Below, piece by piece: positions 1 through 8,471 of a stretch of DNA of 23,905 nucleotides (its first letter is position 1; the number at the start of each line of letters is the position of its first letter). Source of the DNA: Lachnospiraceae bacterium UBA3282 (GTDB lineage: Bacteria; Bacillota; Clostridia; Lachnospirales; Lachnospiraceae); assembly GCA_002361735.1 (NCBI GenBank), contig DETS01000047.1:1-23905 (forward strand), in the 5' to 3' direction. The notes beneath the pieces are model-generated. The model searched no databases and was not told the DNA's origin. It saw only the letters and a program-made list of their open reading frames with translations. Made by a program: the position numbers and the translations under genes.

Positions 1-25
1 CACCGCTAATTCCATTTACGCTCAT
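1..25 (-). CDS. Start of a leftward gene, cut by the window edge
   Basis: A start codon on the minus strand at 25-23 is preceded by a strong Shine-Dalgarno sequence (AAGGAGGGA, 39-31) at a normal distance. Only eight residues are visible (MSVNGISG), so no function can be given. The gene is divergent from ispE. Most of the 300-bp space between them belongs to the upstream regions of both genes. Confidence 0.6.
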
Positions 26-220
26 GGGTATCCCTCCTTGGAAAATGATGGTTTATTGTTTCGTTAAGACCGCGCAAAATAAAACAGGCAGTCTTCCTTT
101 TCTATTTACTATATCGTACCATTTTCCCAGATAATTTAGAAGGGGGAAGGAAGAAATTTGCATAAAATTAACATTTTTTCTTTGTCAGTCGGATATTTCA
201 AACAGAAAAAGCGCGGAAGC

Positions 221-249
221 TTGACATTTTGTATCAATTTAAGTACAAT
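221..249 (+). promoter_or_regulatory. Sigma-A-type promoter of ispE
   Basis: A perfect -35 box TTGACA (221-226) is followed after exactly 17 bases by TACAAT (244-249), one base from the consensus -10. Transcription should begin near 256. An in-frame ATG at 252 would lie upstream of that start, which is why I place the ispE start at 339. Confidence 0.8.
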
Positions 250-338
250 TCTTGTATACAAAGTACATAAGAATTGTGTCAAACAGGCTGTCTGATGCAA
301 TACTTGGCAGGATTGAGAAAAAGGAACATGAATTTGGG

Positions 339-1202
339 ATGATAAAAGAGAAGGCATACGCGAAAATCAATTTGGGGCTGGATGTGCTGCGGCGCAGGGC
401 AGACGGTTATCATGATGTCAGGATGATCATGCAGACGATAGACATCTGCGACGATCTGACTTTTGAAAAGAGTGTTATGCAGGGCGTTCATCTTAAGATC
501 ACCGGCGCCGATCTGCCTGCGGATGGGGACAACCTTATCTGTCGCGCGGCAGCGCTGATCATGGAGGCAGGGGCGATCACGGAGGGGGTGCACATTACCC
601 TGCAAAAACGGATACCGATAGCGGCAGGCATGGCGGGCGGAAGCGGCGACGCTGCGGCGACGCTGCGGGGCTTGAACAAATTGTTTGGACTGGGGTATTC
701 GACGCAGGAACTGCAGCAGCTCGGCGTAAAGCTGGGGGCGGATATTCCCTACTGCATTGCGGGAGGGACCATGCTCTCCGAGGGAATCGGTGAGATCCTG
801 ACGCCGCTTTCATCTCCTCCCGCCTGTCATTTGGTGGTGGCAAAGCCGGATATTGATGTTTCCACAGCATATGTTTACGGGAACCTGAAGGCGGATAGTC
901 TGACTTATCATCCTGATATCGACGGTATGGCGGAGGCACTTGCGCAGGGGAATCTGAAAGGTATTACGGACAGGATGGGGAATGTGTTGGAGACGGTCAC
1001 ACAGAAAGCTTATCCCATCATAGCGGACATGAAAGAACGGATGCGGAAACTGGGGGCGGAAAACGCATTGATGAGCGGCAGCGGTCCCACGGTATTTGGT
1101 ATCTGTAAGGAGAAGGAGACGGCGGAGCGGATTGCGGCGGATATCAGAGAACGGGATCGGGCGTGTGCGGTGTTTGTGACAACGTTTCACGGAGGGACAT
1201 AA
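339..1202 (+). CDS. ispE: 4-diphosphocytidyl-2-C-methyl-D-erythritol kinase
   Basis: Cytosolic GHMP-family kinase of the non-mevalonate (MEP) isoprenoid pathway. It phosphorylates CDP-methylerythritol with ATP. The 287-residue protein has the usual family length. It starts with the typical AYAKINLGL segment (Lys9 is the expected active-site lysine), has the glycine-rich ATP loop PIAAGMAGGSGDAAA at about 93-107, LGADIPYC with the likely catalytic Asp135, and the C-terminal LMSGSGPTVFG motif. The open frame extends back to 252, but that ATG lies upstream of the predicted transcription start and the extra 29 residues are not family-like, so the ATG at 339 is chosen. Its ribosome site is weak (AGGAA at 321-325, rather far). 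The GntR regulator follows after 71 bases and may be cotranscribed. Confidence 0.95.
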   Translation: MIKEKAYAKINLGLDVLRRRADGYHDVRMIMQTIDICDDLTFEKSVMQGVHLKITGADLPADGDNLICRAAALIMEAGAITEGVHITLQKRIPIAAGMAGGSGDAAATLRGLNKLFGLGYSTQELQQLGVKLGADIPYCIAGGTMLSEGIGEILTPLSSPPACHLVVAKPDIDVSTAYVYGNLKADSLTYHPDIDGMAEALAQGNLKGITDRMGNVLETVTQKAYPIIADMKERMRKLGAENALMSGSGPTVFGICKEKETAERIAADIRERDRACAVFVTTFHGGT

Positions 1203-1273
1203 GAGAAAATATGAAGATTTCCGGGTAAGAGAAGGCATAGGGTTTGCGTTGATTTTGAAAGGGCAGATATCGT

Positions 1274-1960
1274 ATGGAACATGATTTTACAGTTAATATG
1301 AACGAATTTCTTCCGCTGCGGGACGTGGTGTTCAACACGCTTCGCAGGGCAATCCTGACGGGGGAGTTAAAGCCCGGAGAACGTCTGATGGAGATTCATC
1401 TGGCGAATCGTCTGGGCGTGAGCCGCACGCCGATCAGGGAAGCAATCCGCAAGCTGGAACTGGAGGGGCTTGTTACCATGATTCCCAGACGGGGAGCGGA
1501 GGTGGCTCAGATTACGGAAAAAAGTTTGCAGGATGTGCTGGAGGTGAGGCGGGCGCTGGACGCGCTCTGCGCGGAGCTTGCCTGTGAAAGGATTACTGCC
1601 GAGGGAAAGTCTGCCCTAAAGAAGGCGTGCGACAGTTTTGAGGAAGCGACAAAGGCGGGGGAGATTGTAGAGATCGCGGCGGCGGACGTCGCCCTGCATG
1701 ATATTATCGTACAGGCTACGGGCAATCAGAGACTGATCTCGCTGATCAATAATCTTTCCGAGCAGATGTATCGTTACCGGTTTGAATATATTAAAGACGA
1801 GAGTGGGCATGAGAATCTGGTGAGCGAGCATAGGATGATATATGAGAGTATCATGAAAGGAGATAAGGAGGCGGCGGCAGCGGCAGCCAGACTTCATATC
1901 GATAATCAGGAAAAGAGTATTATCAGGCAGATTCGCATTGATCCCGGCAGAAAAAGGTAG
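1274..1960 (+). CDS. GntR-family regulator, FadR/FCD type
   Basis: A 228-residue DNA-binding repressor or activator. Residues about 15-80 form the GntR winged helix, with the recognisable LGVSRTPIREAIRKLELEGL stretch. Residues about 90-215 form the all-helical FCD ligand domain. Asp and His residues in VALHDIIVQATGN, the later SEHRMIYESI and ARLHIDN fit the usual FCD metal site. FCD regulators commonly sense small carboxylates or sugar acids. The ligand here is unknown, and the neighbours (ispE upstream, an exported protein and murI downstream) do not point to one. A weak ribosome site (AAAGGG, 1258-1263) precedes the ATG. Confidence 0.9.
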   Translation: MEHDFTVNMNEFLPLRDVVFNTLRRAILTGELKPGERLMEIHLANRLGVSRTPIREAIRKLELEGLVTMIPRRGAEVAQITEKSLQDVLEVRRALDALCAELACERITAEGKSALKKACDSFEEATKAGEIVEIAAADVALHDIIVQATGNQRLISLINNLSEQMYRYRFEYIKDESGHENLVSEHRMIYESIMKGDKEAAAAAARLHIDNQEKSIIRQIRIDPGRKR

Positions 1961-2041
1961 AGAGCGGTAATAGCTGTATCAGAGGGATAGAATACGGGCA
2001 TACTCCCAATGTCGGAAAACGACGGAAGGGAGGAAACTGTT

Positions 2042-2416
2042 ATGTGGAAGATAAGTAAGAGTCTGGCGGTCTGTATTTTTGCAGCTGCCTGGTGGGGCAT
2101 ATTTTATCCGGAGTTGTGCTTTTCGGAGGATACCTGCGCAGTGGTGCGGACAGAGAATGCGCAGGAAGAATGCGGAGAAACGCTGCGTCAGGAAAAAGGC
2201 GCACAGAATGAGGAAAAAGGGACGCTGCGCCAGAACGGAAACGAACGAAACGGGGAGGCAGGACAGCAGGAAATGCCGGCAGAAATCGATGCGGCGGACG
2301 TTTGGCATGCTTTGGGGGACGAGATCGTGATACGCAGCAGACTCTGGGAATGGTGTGAGGAGAAGCTGCCTGATTGGTCGGATGGCAGGGCGGAAAGCGC
2401 TTTGACAGGGAGGTAA
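2042..2416 (+). CDS. Small exported or membrane-anchored protein, unknown function
   Basis: A 124-residue protein I do not recognise. The N-terminus (MWKISKSL, then a hydrophobic stretch ending near residue 27) is a signal peptide or membrane anchor. The rest is hydrophilic, rich in Glu and Gln, with four Cys in the mature part and a Trp-rich C-terminal segment (LWEWCEEKLPDW). I start it at 2042 because GGGAGGAAA (about 2028-2036) lies just upstream. An ATG at 2009 in the same frame has no such site and would put charged residues before the signal. The stop codon is only two bases before the murI start, so the two are probably translationally coupled. Confidence 0.6.
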   Translation: MWKISKSLAVCIFAAAWWGIFYPELCFSEDTCAVVRTENAQEECGETLRQEKGAQNEEKGTLRQNGNERNGEAGQQEMPAEIDAADVWHALGDEIVIRSRLWEWCEEKLPDWSDGRAESALTGR

Positions 2417-2418
2417 GG

Positions 2419-3252
2419 ATGAACGGACAGGAAGAATGGCATAACAGCCCAATCGGGGTGTTTGATTCAGGAGTGGGAGGCTTGACTGTGGCGCGGGAGA
2501 TTATGCGCCAGCTTCCCAATGAGAGAATCGTGTATTTCGGTGATACGGCAAGAGTGCCTTACGGAAATAAATCGAAGGAAACCGTGACGAAGTTTTCCAG
2601 ACAGATTGTAAATTTCTTAAAAAAGCAGGAAGTCAAGGCGATCGTGGTAGCCTGTAATACGGCAAGCGCCTATGCACTGGAGGATTTGGAACATGAGGTG
2701 GACATTCCCATCATCGGTGTGATCAAACCGGGTGCACGGGCAGCTATCCTTGCAACAAAAAATAAAAAAGTGGGCGTGGTGGCTACGGAAGCCACCATTC
2801 ACAGTGGCATCTATACCCGTTACATAAAAGAAAATGACGCCAGTGTCAGTGTCTTGGAGAAAGCCTGCCCCCTTTTTGTGCCGCTGGTGGAGGAAGGGTT
2901 ATGGGAAGATCCCGTGACCGACGAGATTGCCCGCCGATATTTAAGTGAACTGATCGACAGCGGCATCGATACGCTGATCCTGGGTTGTACCCATTACCCC
3001 ATGCTGCGCTCCACGGTGGCAAAGATCATGGGGGAAGGCGTGACGTTGGTGAATCCTGCTTATGAGACAGCCAGAGAGTTAAAGCTTCTTCTCGCTGAGA
3101 AGGGGCTGGAGAGCGAGCACAGACCGGGACTTGGTACGGAATTGTATCGGTTTTATGTCAGCGACGGCGCCGAAAAATTCAAGCAGCTGGCAAATTCTAT
3201 TTTGACTTACGGGATTCTCTCGGCGAAAGTGGTCAATATTGAGGAATACTAA
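2419..3252 (+). CDS. murI: Glutamate racemase
   Basis: Cofactor-independent racemase that makes D-glutamate for peptidoglycan. Its 277 residues match the family. Visible motifs are the N-terminal IGVFDSGVGGLTV (Asp16 and Ser17), YFGDTARVPYG, VACNTAS with catalytic Cys79, and LGCTHYPML with the second catalytic Cys190 and its neighbouring His192. The frame is open from 2374, but the ATG at 2419 has GGGAGGTAAGG just before it and gives the normal family start. The upstream small gene ends two bases before, suggesting coupled translation. Confidence 0.96.
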   Translation: MNGQEEWHNSPIGVFDSGVGGLTVAREIMRQLPNERIVYFGDTARVPYGNKSKETVTKFSRQIVNFLKKQEVKAIVVACNTASAYALEDLEHEVDIPIIGVIKPGARAAILATKNKKVGVVATEATIHSGIYTRYIKENDASVSVLEKACPLFVPLVEEGLWEDPVTDEIARRYLSELIDSGIDTLILGCTHYPMLRSTVAKIMGEGVTLVNPAYETARELKLLLAEKGLESEHRPGLGTELYRFYVSDGAEKFKQLANSILTYGILSAKVVNIEEY

Positions 3253-3282
3253 TAACAGACAGATTGTGAAAGAAGGATTTCC

Positions 3283-3732
3283 ATGACGAAAGAGGTATTA
3301 TTGACGTTACAAGGGCTGCAGTTTGACCAGCGGGAAACAGACGCGGATAAGATTGAGATGGTCACTGTCGGCGATTATTTTAAAAAGAATGACAGACACT
3401 ATGTAGTTTACGAGGAAGTCACGGAGGGTTTTGAACAGCCGACAAAAAACCGCCTCAAGTTCAGCGATCATATGGTTGAGCTGACGAGAAACGGTCTGGT
3501 AAATGTGCATATGGTCTTTCAGGAAAATAAAAAGAACATGTCGAATTACAATACGCCTTTCGGACAGATTTTGGTAGGGATCGACACGAAGCGCATCAAT
3601 ATCGAAGAAAAAGAGGATAATATCGTGGTGGATGTGGATTACGCGCTGGACATCAACTACGAATTTCTCTCAGACTGTCATATTAAGATTGACATCCGCT
3701 CTAAAGAAAACAGCAGCTTTACGCTGCTGTAG
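3283..3732 (+). CDS. DUF1934 domain protein (YwiB-like)
   Basis: A 149-residue cytosolic protein made almost entirely of one DUF1934 domain, a small beta-barrel family common in Firmicutes. It begins with KEVLLTLQGLQ, and the typical alternating strands continue to the end. The biochemical role of the family is not established. It follows murI after 30 bases with an AGAAGGA ribosome site and is probably in the same transcript. Its last codons form the left arm of a small hairpin (3710-3730), and a larger hairpin follows downstream. Confidence 0.85.
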   Translation: MTKEVLLTLQGLQFDQRETDADKIEMVTVGDYFKKNDRHYVVYEEVTEGFEQPTKNRLKFSDHMVELTRNGLVNVHMVFQENKKNMSNYNTPFGQILVGIDTKRINIEEKEDNIVVDVDYALDINYEFLSDCHIKIDIRSKENSSFTLL

Positions 3733-3757
3733 ACCGAGCCTGCGAAGCGGTGCTCGA

Positions 3758-3796
3758 GGAGTTAATTTCGTAGAAATTTACTCCAGTTATTTATTT
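3758..3796. terminator. Hairpin between convergent genes, probable bidirectional terminator
   Basis: A 12-bp stem with one T-T mismatch (3758-3769 with 3773-3784) closes a three-base loop. It is centred on the palindrome AATTTCGTAGAAATT. T-rich sequence (TTATTTATTT) follows on the plus side. It lies between a rightward and a leftward gene that converge, and slightly overlaps the last codon of the leftward gene. Confidence 0.6.
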
Positions 3797-4267
3797 GACG
3801 GGTTTCGCGCCTGCCTTTTCCTGCGCTTTTTCCACCAACTGTTTGAATTTTCCTTTCTTTTTTTGCTCGACCACGGGCGCCTTGCCGTGCAGACCCTTAA
3901 CGTCTGTGATGTAAATGCCGCTGACCACCGCTTTCACTTCTTTCTTGACGGGAACGGCGTCAAAAATCCTTTCCTCGCAGATGAGTGTCATGATCTGCGG
4001 ACCGACTTTGGCTTTTACCACAGGAAGCTTGGAATTACGAAGAAGCTTCGGTGTCTGGTCCAAGACCATCTGCGGCAGCCCCGCATCTTTTATCTTCATG
4101 CGTTTCTTGTCGATGATCAGCATGGAGATCGTCTGCTTCATGGCATCGATCTGTTCCTGCTGCTCAGCCTGCTTTTTCTGCGCTTTCTTTCCCAGGAAAT
4201 ACAAGGCGACCACGGCGATGATCAGAACCGCCAGGATCACTAATAAAACGATTGTGACTGTGCTCAT
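3791..4267 (-). CDS. Membrane-anchored protein of unknown function
   Basis: A 158-residue protein with an N-terminal membrane helix (about residues 3-27, almost only Val, Ile, Leu and Ala). A charged Lys/Gln-rich coiled segment comes next, then a cytosolic domain with KLPVVKAKVGPQIMTL and a Lys-rich tail. I do not recognise the family. The start at 4267 has a good ribosome site (GGAGG, 12 bases upstream). The frame extends further to 4453, but that part runs through the promoter and the structured insertion and is not coding. It converges on the DUF1934 gene and has its own leftward promoter. Confidence 0.75.
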   Translation of the reverse strand: MSTVTIVLLVILAVLIIAVVALYFLGKKAQKKQAEQQEQIDAMKQTISMLIIDKKRMKIKDAGLPQMVLDQTPKLLRNSKLPVVKAKVGPQIMTLICEERIFDAVPVKKEVKAVVSGIYITDVKGLHGKAPVVEQKKKGKFKQLVEKAQEKAGAKPVK

Positions 4268-4308
4268 AAGATTGCCTCCGTTTAAATTTCTTTTAGTATG
4301 TAAAAATG

Positions 4309-4337
4309 ATTTTAACATTGTTTCCTGTATTCCGCAA
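4309..4337 (-). promoter_or_regulatory. Promoter of the leftward membrane-protein gene
   Basis: Read on the minus strand, TTGCGG (4337-4332) is followed after exactly 17 bases by TAAAAT (4314-4309), one base from the consensus -10. Transcription would start near 4302 and give a 5' leader of about 35 bases. Nothing in the spacing argues against it, but it is a sequence match only. Confidence 0.55.
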
Positions 4338-4370
4338 GTGGGCAGATATGGACAGCGGGGACGTTGTGTG

Positions 4371-4543
4371 GTATGATTTATACAATTCACACTCGCACCA
4401 TGCACTTGCTGCATGGTGTCGGAGCCGGCGCCAAAATGCCTGCTTTTTGGCATTTTGTGTGCATCAATTGTTGCAATTCACACCGAATGTTCGTAAATTG
4501 ATGCAAAATCCGGCGTGGGTGTGAATTGTAACGTATGATTTAT
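4371..4543. mobile_element. MITE-like structured insertion, 152 bp, with flanking direct repeats
   Basis: Perfect 12-bp inverted repeats TACAATTCACAC (4381-4392) and its complement (4519-4530) bound the unit. Inside are three further perfect stems: 9 bp (4396-4404 with 4410-4418), 9 bp (4432-4440 with 4449-4457) and 10 bp (4460-4469 with 4496-4505). A third copy of the terminal motif, GCAATTCACACCG, occurs near 4472-4484. The sequence GTATGATTTAT stands directly repeated outside (4371-4381 and 4533-4543), as a target duplication would. There is no room for a transposase, so a non-autonomous element is the simplest reading. A structured regulatory RNA or protein-binding array before the downstream lipoprotein gene is the alternative. 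The remainder of the 336-bp space between the two divergent genes holds the leftward promoter (4309-4337). Confidence 0.55.
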
Positions 4544-4603
4544 GAGGGAATCGCGAAACTACTTTATGTATGTTGTGCGTGAGAAAAGAGGTAACGAGGA
4601 GAG

Positions 4604-5698
4604 ATGAAACGAAAAATCTGTGTGACCGCGGCGGTGCTTTCCGTATCGCTGCTTCTGACTGCCTGCGGCAGTAAGGAATATCTAAAGGATATCAAGGCGG
4701 AGAAGTATGTGACGCTGGGCGAATACAAGGGTCTTAAGGCGACGGCGGATAAGCCGGAAGTGCCGGAGAGTCTGGTAGAGAAATATATTGAAGAAAACCT
4801 TCTTGCGCCGAAGGCGGAGAAGATTCCGGTGACGGACAGAGCAGTACAGACGGGCGATGTGGTAAACATCGACTATGCGGGCTATCGCGACGGTGTGGCT
4901 TTTGAGGGTGGCACTGCCGCAGGCTACGATCTGACCATCGGTTCGGGACAGTTCATTGCCGGATTCGAGGAGGGACTGATCGGAGCGAAGGTCGGGGAGC
5001 AGCGAAGCCTTAATTTAAGCTTTCCGGACTACTATCCGAGGAATCCGGATCTGGAGGGGCAGCCGGTGGTCTTTGAAGTGACGGTCAACAGTATAGCAGA
5101 GCTTAAAAATCCGGAACTTACGGACGAACTGGTAAAGCAGTTGAGTGCCGAGGGTTACAATGTGGGAACCAGTCAGACGGCGGAGGAGTTGAAAGCGTGG
5201 GTGCGCGATACCTATGAACGGGCTGTGCAGACCAATTATGACAGTGCAATCGAGACGCAGATTGCCTCGCAGATCATGGAGAGCAGTACGTTTCAGGAGC
5301 CGCCGGAGGAGATGGTGAAGCGTTTTACCGAAAGCATTGAAAATAATGTGAACGTGAGAGCAGCCTCTCTTAACATGACGCTGGCGCAGTATATGCAGCT
5401 CTACGAGGGTGTGGATGAGGAAGGATACCGCAAGCTCTTTCAGGAGGAAGGCCTGCGGATGACGAAACAGTACATGATGTATCAGGCGATTGCCGACAGG
5501 GAAGGTCTTGCCCCCACGAAAGAAGAAATCGCGGAGGAGAAATCCGCCATGATGAGTCTCTACGGTTATGTTTCCGAGGAGGAATGGAAAAAGAACATGG
5601 ACGAGACTGCTTTTGAGGAGGATTTGATGCGGAAAAAGGTAGTGGCGTTCCTGATTGAGAACGGCGATATTCAGGCGACGGGCACGATCGTGGATTGA
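4604..5698 (+). CDS. Trigger-factor-like lipoprotein with FKBP peptidyl-prolyl isomerase domain
   Basis: A 364-residue exported lipoprotein. The N-terminus ends in the lipobox LLTAC with Cys21 as the lipid-modified residue. An FKBP domain at about 83-164 follows (TGDVVNIDYAGY, then GQFIAGFEEGLIGAKVGE), and then a helical C-terminal region resembling the trigger-factor chaperone arm. Unlike the ribosome-bound trigger factor it lacks the N-terminal ribosome-binding domain and is anchored outside the membrane, where it probably helps fold secreted proteins. A clear ribosome site (GAGGAGAG) stands just before the ATG. It lies directly downstream of the structured insertion, so its expression could be affected by it. 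asnS follows after 44 bases. Confidence 0.88.
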   Translation: MKRKICVTAAVLSVSLLLTACGSKEYLKDIKAEKYVTLGEYKGLKATADKPEVPESLVEKYIEENLLAPKAEKIPVTDRAVQTGDVVNIDYAGYRDGVAFEGGTAAGYDLTIGSGQFIAGFEEGLIGAKVGEQRSLNLSFPDYYPRNPDLEGQPVVFEVTVNSIAELKNPELTDELVKQLSAEGYNVGTSQTAEELKAWVRDTYERAVQTNYDSAIETQIASQIMESSTFQEPPEEMVKRFTESIENNVNVRAASLNMTLAQYMQLYEGVDEEGYRKLFQEEGLRMTKQYMMYQAIADREGLAPTKEEIAEEKSAMMSLYGYVSEEEWKKNMDETAFEEDLMRKKVVAFLIENGDIQATGTIVD

Positions 5699-5742
5699 TA
5701 CGGTATATCATATGAGAGGGAATGGAGGAAATGGAGAAAATT

Positions 5743-7134
5743 ATGAATTTGACAGACATCAGGGAATTGTATCGCGACAGCAATCGTTACATTGATCAGG
5801 AGGTGACCGTGGGCGGCTGGGTCAGGAGCATTCGGGATTCCAAGACCTTTGGCTTCATTGTCTTAAACGACGGCACCTTTTTTGAACCGTTGCAGGTGGT
5901 GTACGGGGACAGCCTGGAGAATTTTGAAAGCATTTCCAAGCTCAATGTCGGCTCTGCCATCCTTGCCAGGGGAAAGATCGTGGCGACGCCCGAGGCCAAG
6001 CAGAAGTTTGAGATGCAGGCGGCGGAGGTTATCGTGGAGGGTGAGTCCACGGCGGATTATCCTCTGCAGAAAAAGCGCCACAGCTTTGAGTATCTGCGTA
6101 CCATTTCCCATCTGCGTCCCAGGACGAACACGTTTCAGGCAGTATTCCGCGTGCGCTCTCTGATTGCCTACGCGATCCATACCTTTTTTCAGGAAAGGGA
6201 TTTCGTGTATGTGCACACGCCCATCATCACGGGGAGCGACTGCGAGGGTGCGGGCGAAATGTTCCAGGTGACGACGCTTGATCTGAAAAATCTGCCGATG
6301 ACGGCGGAAGGGGAAGTGGATTATTCCAAGGACTTTTTCGGGAAGCCCACCAATCTGACTGTCAGCGGACAGCTCAACGTGGAGACTTATTGTTTTGCCT
6401 TTAAAAATGTGTATACGTTCGGACCGACTTTCCGCGCGGAAAATTCCAATACCACCAGACATGCGGCGGAGTTTTGGATGATCGAACCGGAGATCGCCTT
6501 TGCCGATTTGAAGGACGATATGATGTTGGCTGAGGCCATGTTAAAGCATGTGATCCGCTATGTGCTTGAAAACGCGCCGGAGGAGATGAATTTCTTTAAT
6601 CAGTTTGTGGATAAGGGATTGATTGAGAGATTAAACCATGTAGTCAATTCGGATTTTGCGCATGTGACTTACACCGACGCCATCGAAATCTTGAAAAAGC
6701 ATAACGATGAATTTGAATACAAGGTCGAGTGGGGCTGTGATCTGCAGACCGAGCACGAGCGGTTCCTGACCGAGCAGGAATTTAAACGTCCTGTCTTTGT
6801 CACGGATTATCCCAAGGAGATCAAGGCTTTCTATATGAAGCTGAACGAGGACGGCAAGACGGTTGCGGCGATGGATTGTCTGGTGCCCGGCATCGGTGAG
6901 ATCATTGGCGGCAGCCAGAGAGAGGATAACCTGGAGCTTTTAGAGAAACGGATGGACGAGCTTTCCCTGAATAAAGAGGACTATCAGTTCTATCTCGATC
7001 TGCGCAAGTACGGCTCCGCGCGTCATGCCGGTTTCGGTCTGGGTTTTGAGAGATGTGTGATGTATCTGACGGGCATGGGCAACATCCGTGATGTGGTGCC
7101 CTTCCCCAGAACCGTAAATAATTGCGAGTTATAA
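5743..7134 (+). CDS. asnS: Asparaginyl-tRNA synthetase
   Basis: Class IIb aminoacyl-tRNA synthetase that charges tRNA-Asn. An OB-fold anticodon-binding domain (about 18-100, with VTVGGWVRSIRDSKTFGF) is followed by the catalytic domain. That domain carries motif 2 (FRAENSNTTRHAAEFWMIEP) and motif 3 (GFGLGFERCVMYLTGM, then NIRDVVPFPRT). The frame is open from 5722, with ATGs at 5722, 5731 and 5743. Only the last has a ribosome site at normal distance (GGAG, 5733-5736), and it gives 463 residues, the usual length of the enzyme. Isoleucine codons here are mostly ATC and ATT, unlike in the element further right. Confidence 0.97.
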   Translation: MNLTDIRELYRDSNRYIDQEVTVGGWVRSIRDSKTFGFIVLNDGTFFEPLQVVYGDSLENFESISKLNVGSAILARGKIVATPEAKQKFEMQAAEVIVEGESTADYPLQKKRHSFEYLRTISHLRPRTNTFQAVFRVRSLIAYAIHTFFQERDFVYVHTPIITGSDCEGAGEMFQVTTLDLKNLPMTAEGEVDYSKDFFGKPTNLTVSGQLNVETYCFAFKNVYTFGPTFRAENSNTTRHAAEFWMIEPEIAFADLKDDMMLAEAMLKHVIRYVLENAPEEMNFFNQFVDKGLIERLNHVVNSDFAHVTYTDAIEILKKHNDEFEYKVEWGCDLQTEHERFLTEQEFKRPVFVTDYPKEIKAFYMKLNEDGKTVAAMDCLVPGIGEIIGGSQREDNLELLEKRMDELSLNKEDYQFYLDLRKYGSARHAGFGLGFERCVMYLTGMGNIRDVVPFPRTVNNCEL

Positions 7135-7189
7135 CGAGATGATAAAGTTATGTAAACCATAAGAAAAAACCCGGCGGCAAGAGGAAACG

Positions 7190-8404
7190 ATGAAGAACAG
7201 GTATAAACGACATTTATATTTCATATTGGCGATTTTACTGAGTTTCTCCGTAGTAGAACCGATATCGGCGACCACGATTTCCGAACTGCAAAAAGAGGTA
7301 GAGAAAAACAAGGCGCAGTTAAAGGATGCCGAGAGACAGGCTTCCGAAGCGCAGGAAGCGCAGGAGGGAGTCGGGGAAGAAATCGAGGAGCTGGATGCGG
7401 AACTGGTCAGCCTGATCACGGACATCAACCTGATTGAGGATGCGATCAGCCAGAAGGAGGAGGATATTGCCGCGACCCAGGTGGATTATGAAGCAGCGGT
7501 GGCGGAGAAGGACGAGCAGTATGCCGCCATGAAAATCCGGATTCAATTTATGTATGAGAAGGGGGATTCCTCCTACCTGAATATGTTCTTCGGTGCCGCC
7601 AATATGGGAGACATGGTTAATAAGGCGAAGTATGTGGAGGATCTGTACAATTACGACAGAAGGCTGCTTGCTGAGTACGAAGCCACAGTACAGCGGGTGC
7701 AGGAGCTGTGGAATACGCTTGAGGAGGACAAGTCAGAGCTTGAGACCTCACGGACAGAACTAAAAGAAGGGCAGGCCTACATGGAGGAGATGCTTGCCAA
7801 AAAGAGGACAGAGTATGAGAACTACAGCGTAATGCTCAGTAAGGCAAAGCAGGAGGCGGCAACCTATACCGCCAGGATCAAGCAGGAGACCGCACAGATC
7901 AGAAAGCTCGAGGAGGAGGAAAGAAAGCGCAGGGAGGAAGAAGAACGGAAGCGGAAAGAGGAGGAAGAACGGCTGCGCAGGGAGCAGGAAGAGTTGGCGG
8001 ACGGCGGGGAAAGCTCCGGCGGGGCGAAACAGGAAGCGCCAAAGCCGGTATCTTCCGGCGGCGGCAAAGGACAGGATATTGCGAATTATGCCTGTAAATT
8101 TATCGGCAACCCTTATGTGGCGGGCGGAACCAGTTTGACAAACGGAGCGGATTGCTCCGGTTTTGTAATGTCGGTCTATAAAAATTTCGGCATTTCCCTT
8201 CCCAGAAGTTCCTACGCGCAATCTTCCGTGGGCAAGGGGGTGTCCTATTCGGAGGCAAAGCCCGGCGATGTCATCTACTATGGCGGACATGTGGGTATCT
8301 ACATAGGAAACGGACAGATCGTCCATGCCAGCACGCAGCGGACGGGGATCAAAATAACTTCCGCAACATATCGAAATATCATAACAGTGAGAAGAATCGT
8401 CTGA
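7190..8404 (+). CDS. Secreted coiled-coil NlpC/P60 peptidoglycan hydrolase
   Basis: A 404-residue secreted protein. The signal peptide ends near residue 27 (VEPISATT). Two long coiled-coil stretches follow (about 30-110 and 165-270, the second ending in a run of Arg, Lys and Glu), resembling PcsB/CwlO-type N-terminal regions. A Gly/Ser linker leads to a C-terminal NlpC/P60 domain from about 297. The catalytic triad is visible: Cys322 in DCSGF, His367 in GGHVGIYIG and His379 in IVHAS. Such enzymes cut the D-Glu to diamino-acid bond in cell-wall peptides, often during division, with the coiled coil as a regulatory arm. An AGAGGAAA ribosome site precedes the ATG. Confidence 0.92.
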   Translation: MKNRYKRHLYFILAILLSFSVVEPISATTISELQKEVEKNKAQLKDAERQASEAQEAQEGVGEEIEELDAELVSLITDINLIEDAISQKEEDIAATQVDYEAAVAEKDEQYAAMKIRIQFMYEKGDSSYLNMFFGAANMGDMVNKAKYVEDLYNYDRRLLAEYEATVQRVQELWNTLEEDKSELETSRTELKEGQAYMEEMLAKKRTEYENYSVMLSKAKQEAATYTARIKQETAQIRKLEEEERKRREEEERKRKEEEERLRREQEELADGGESSGGAKQEAPKPVSSGGGKGQDIANYACKFIGNPYVAGGTSLTNGADCSGFVMSVYKNFGISLPRSSYAQSSVGKGVSYSEAKPGDVIYYGGHVGIYIGNGQIVHASTQRTGIKITSATYRNIITVRRIV

Positions 8405-8471
8405 TCAATGATGTTTTTGAGAAAAGGAAAGAAAAGGGCGGAGAGTCAAAAGCCGCAGAAATGGAGTTTGT

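Noticed and set aside
252..338. An earlier ATG for ispE at 252
   Set aside because: It lies upstream of the transcription start expected from the TTGACA/TACAAT promoter, and the extra residues do not resemble IspE.
3632..4243. A long rightward frame opposite the membrane-protein gene
   Set aside because: It lies antisense to a gene with a proper ribosome site, a promoter and a membrane helix. Its Phe/Leu/His/Asp-rich composition is typical of a shadow frame.
7760..8326. A 188-codon leftward frame opposite the NlpC/P60 gene
   Set aside because: It mirrors the Glu/Lys/Arg-rich coiled coil and the peptidase domain, whose motifs are intact on the plus strand.
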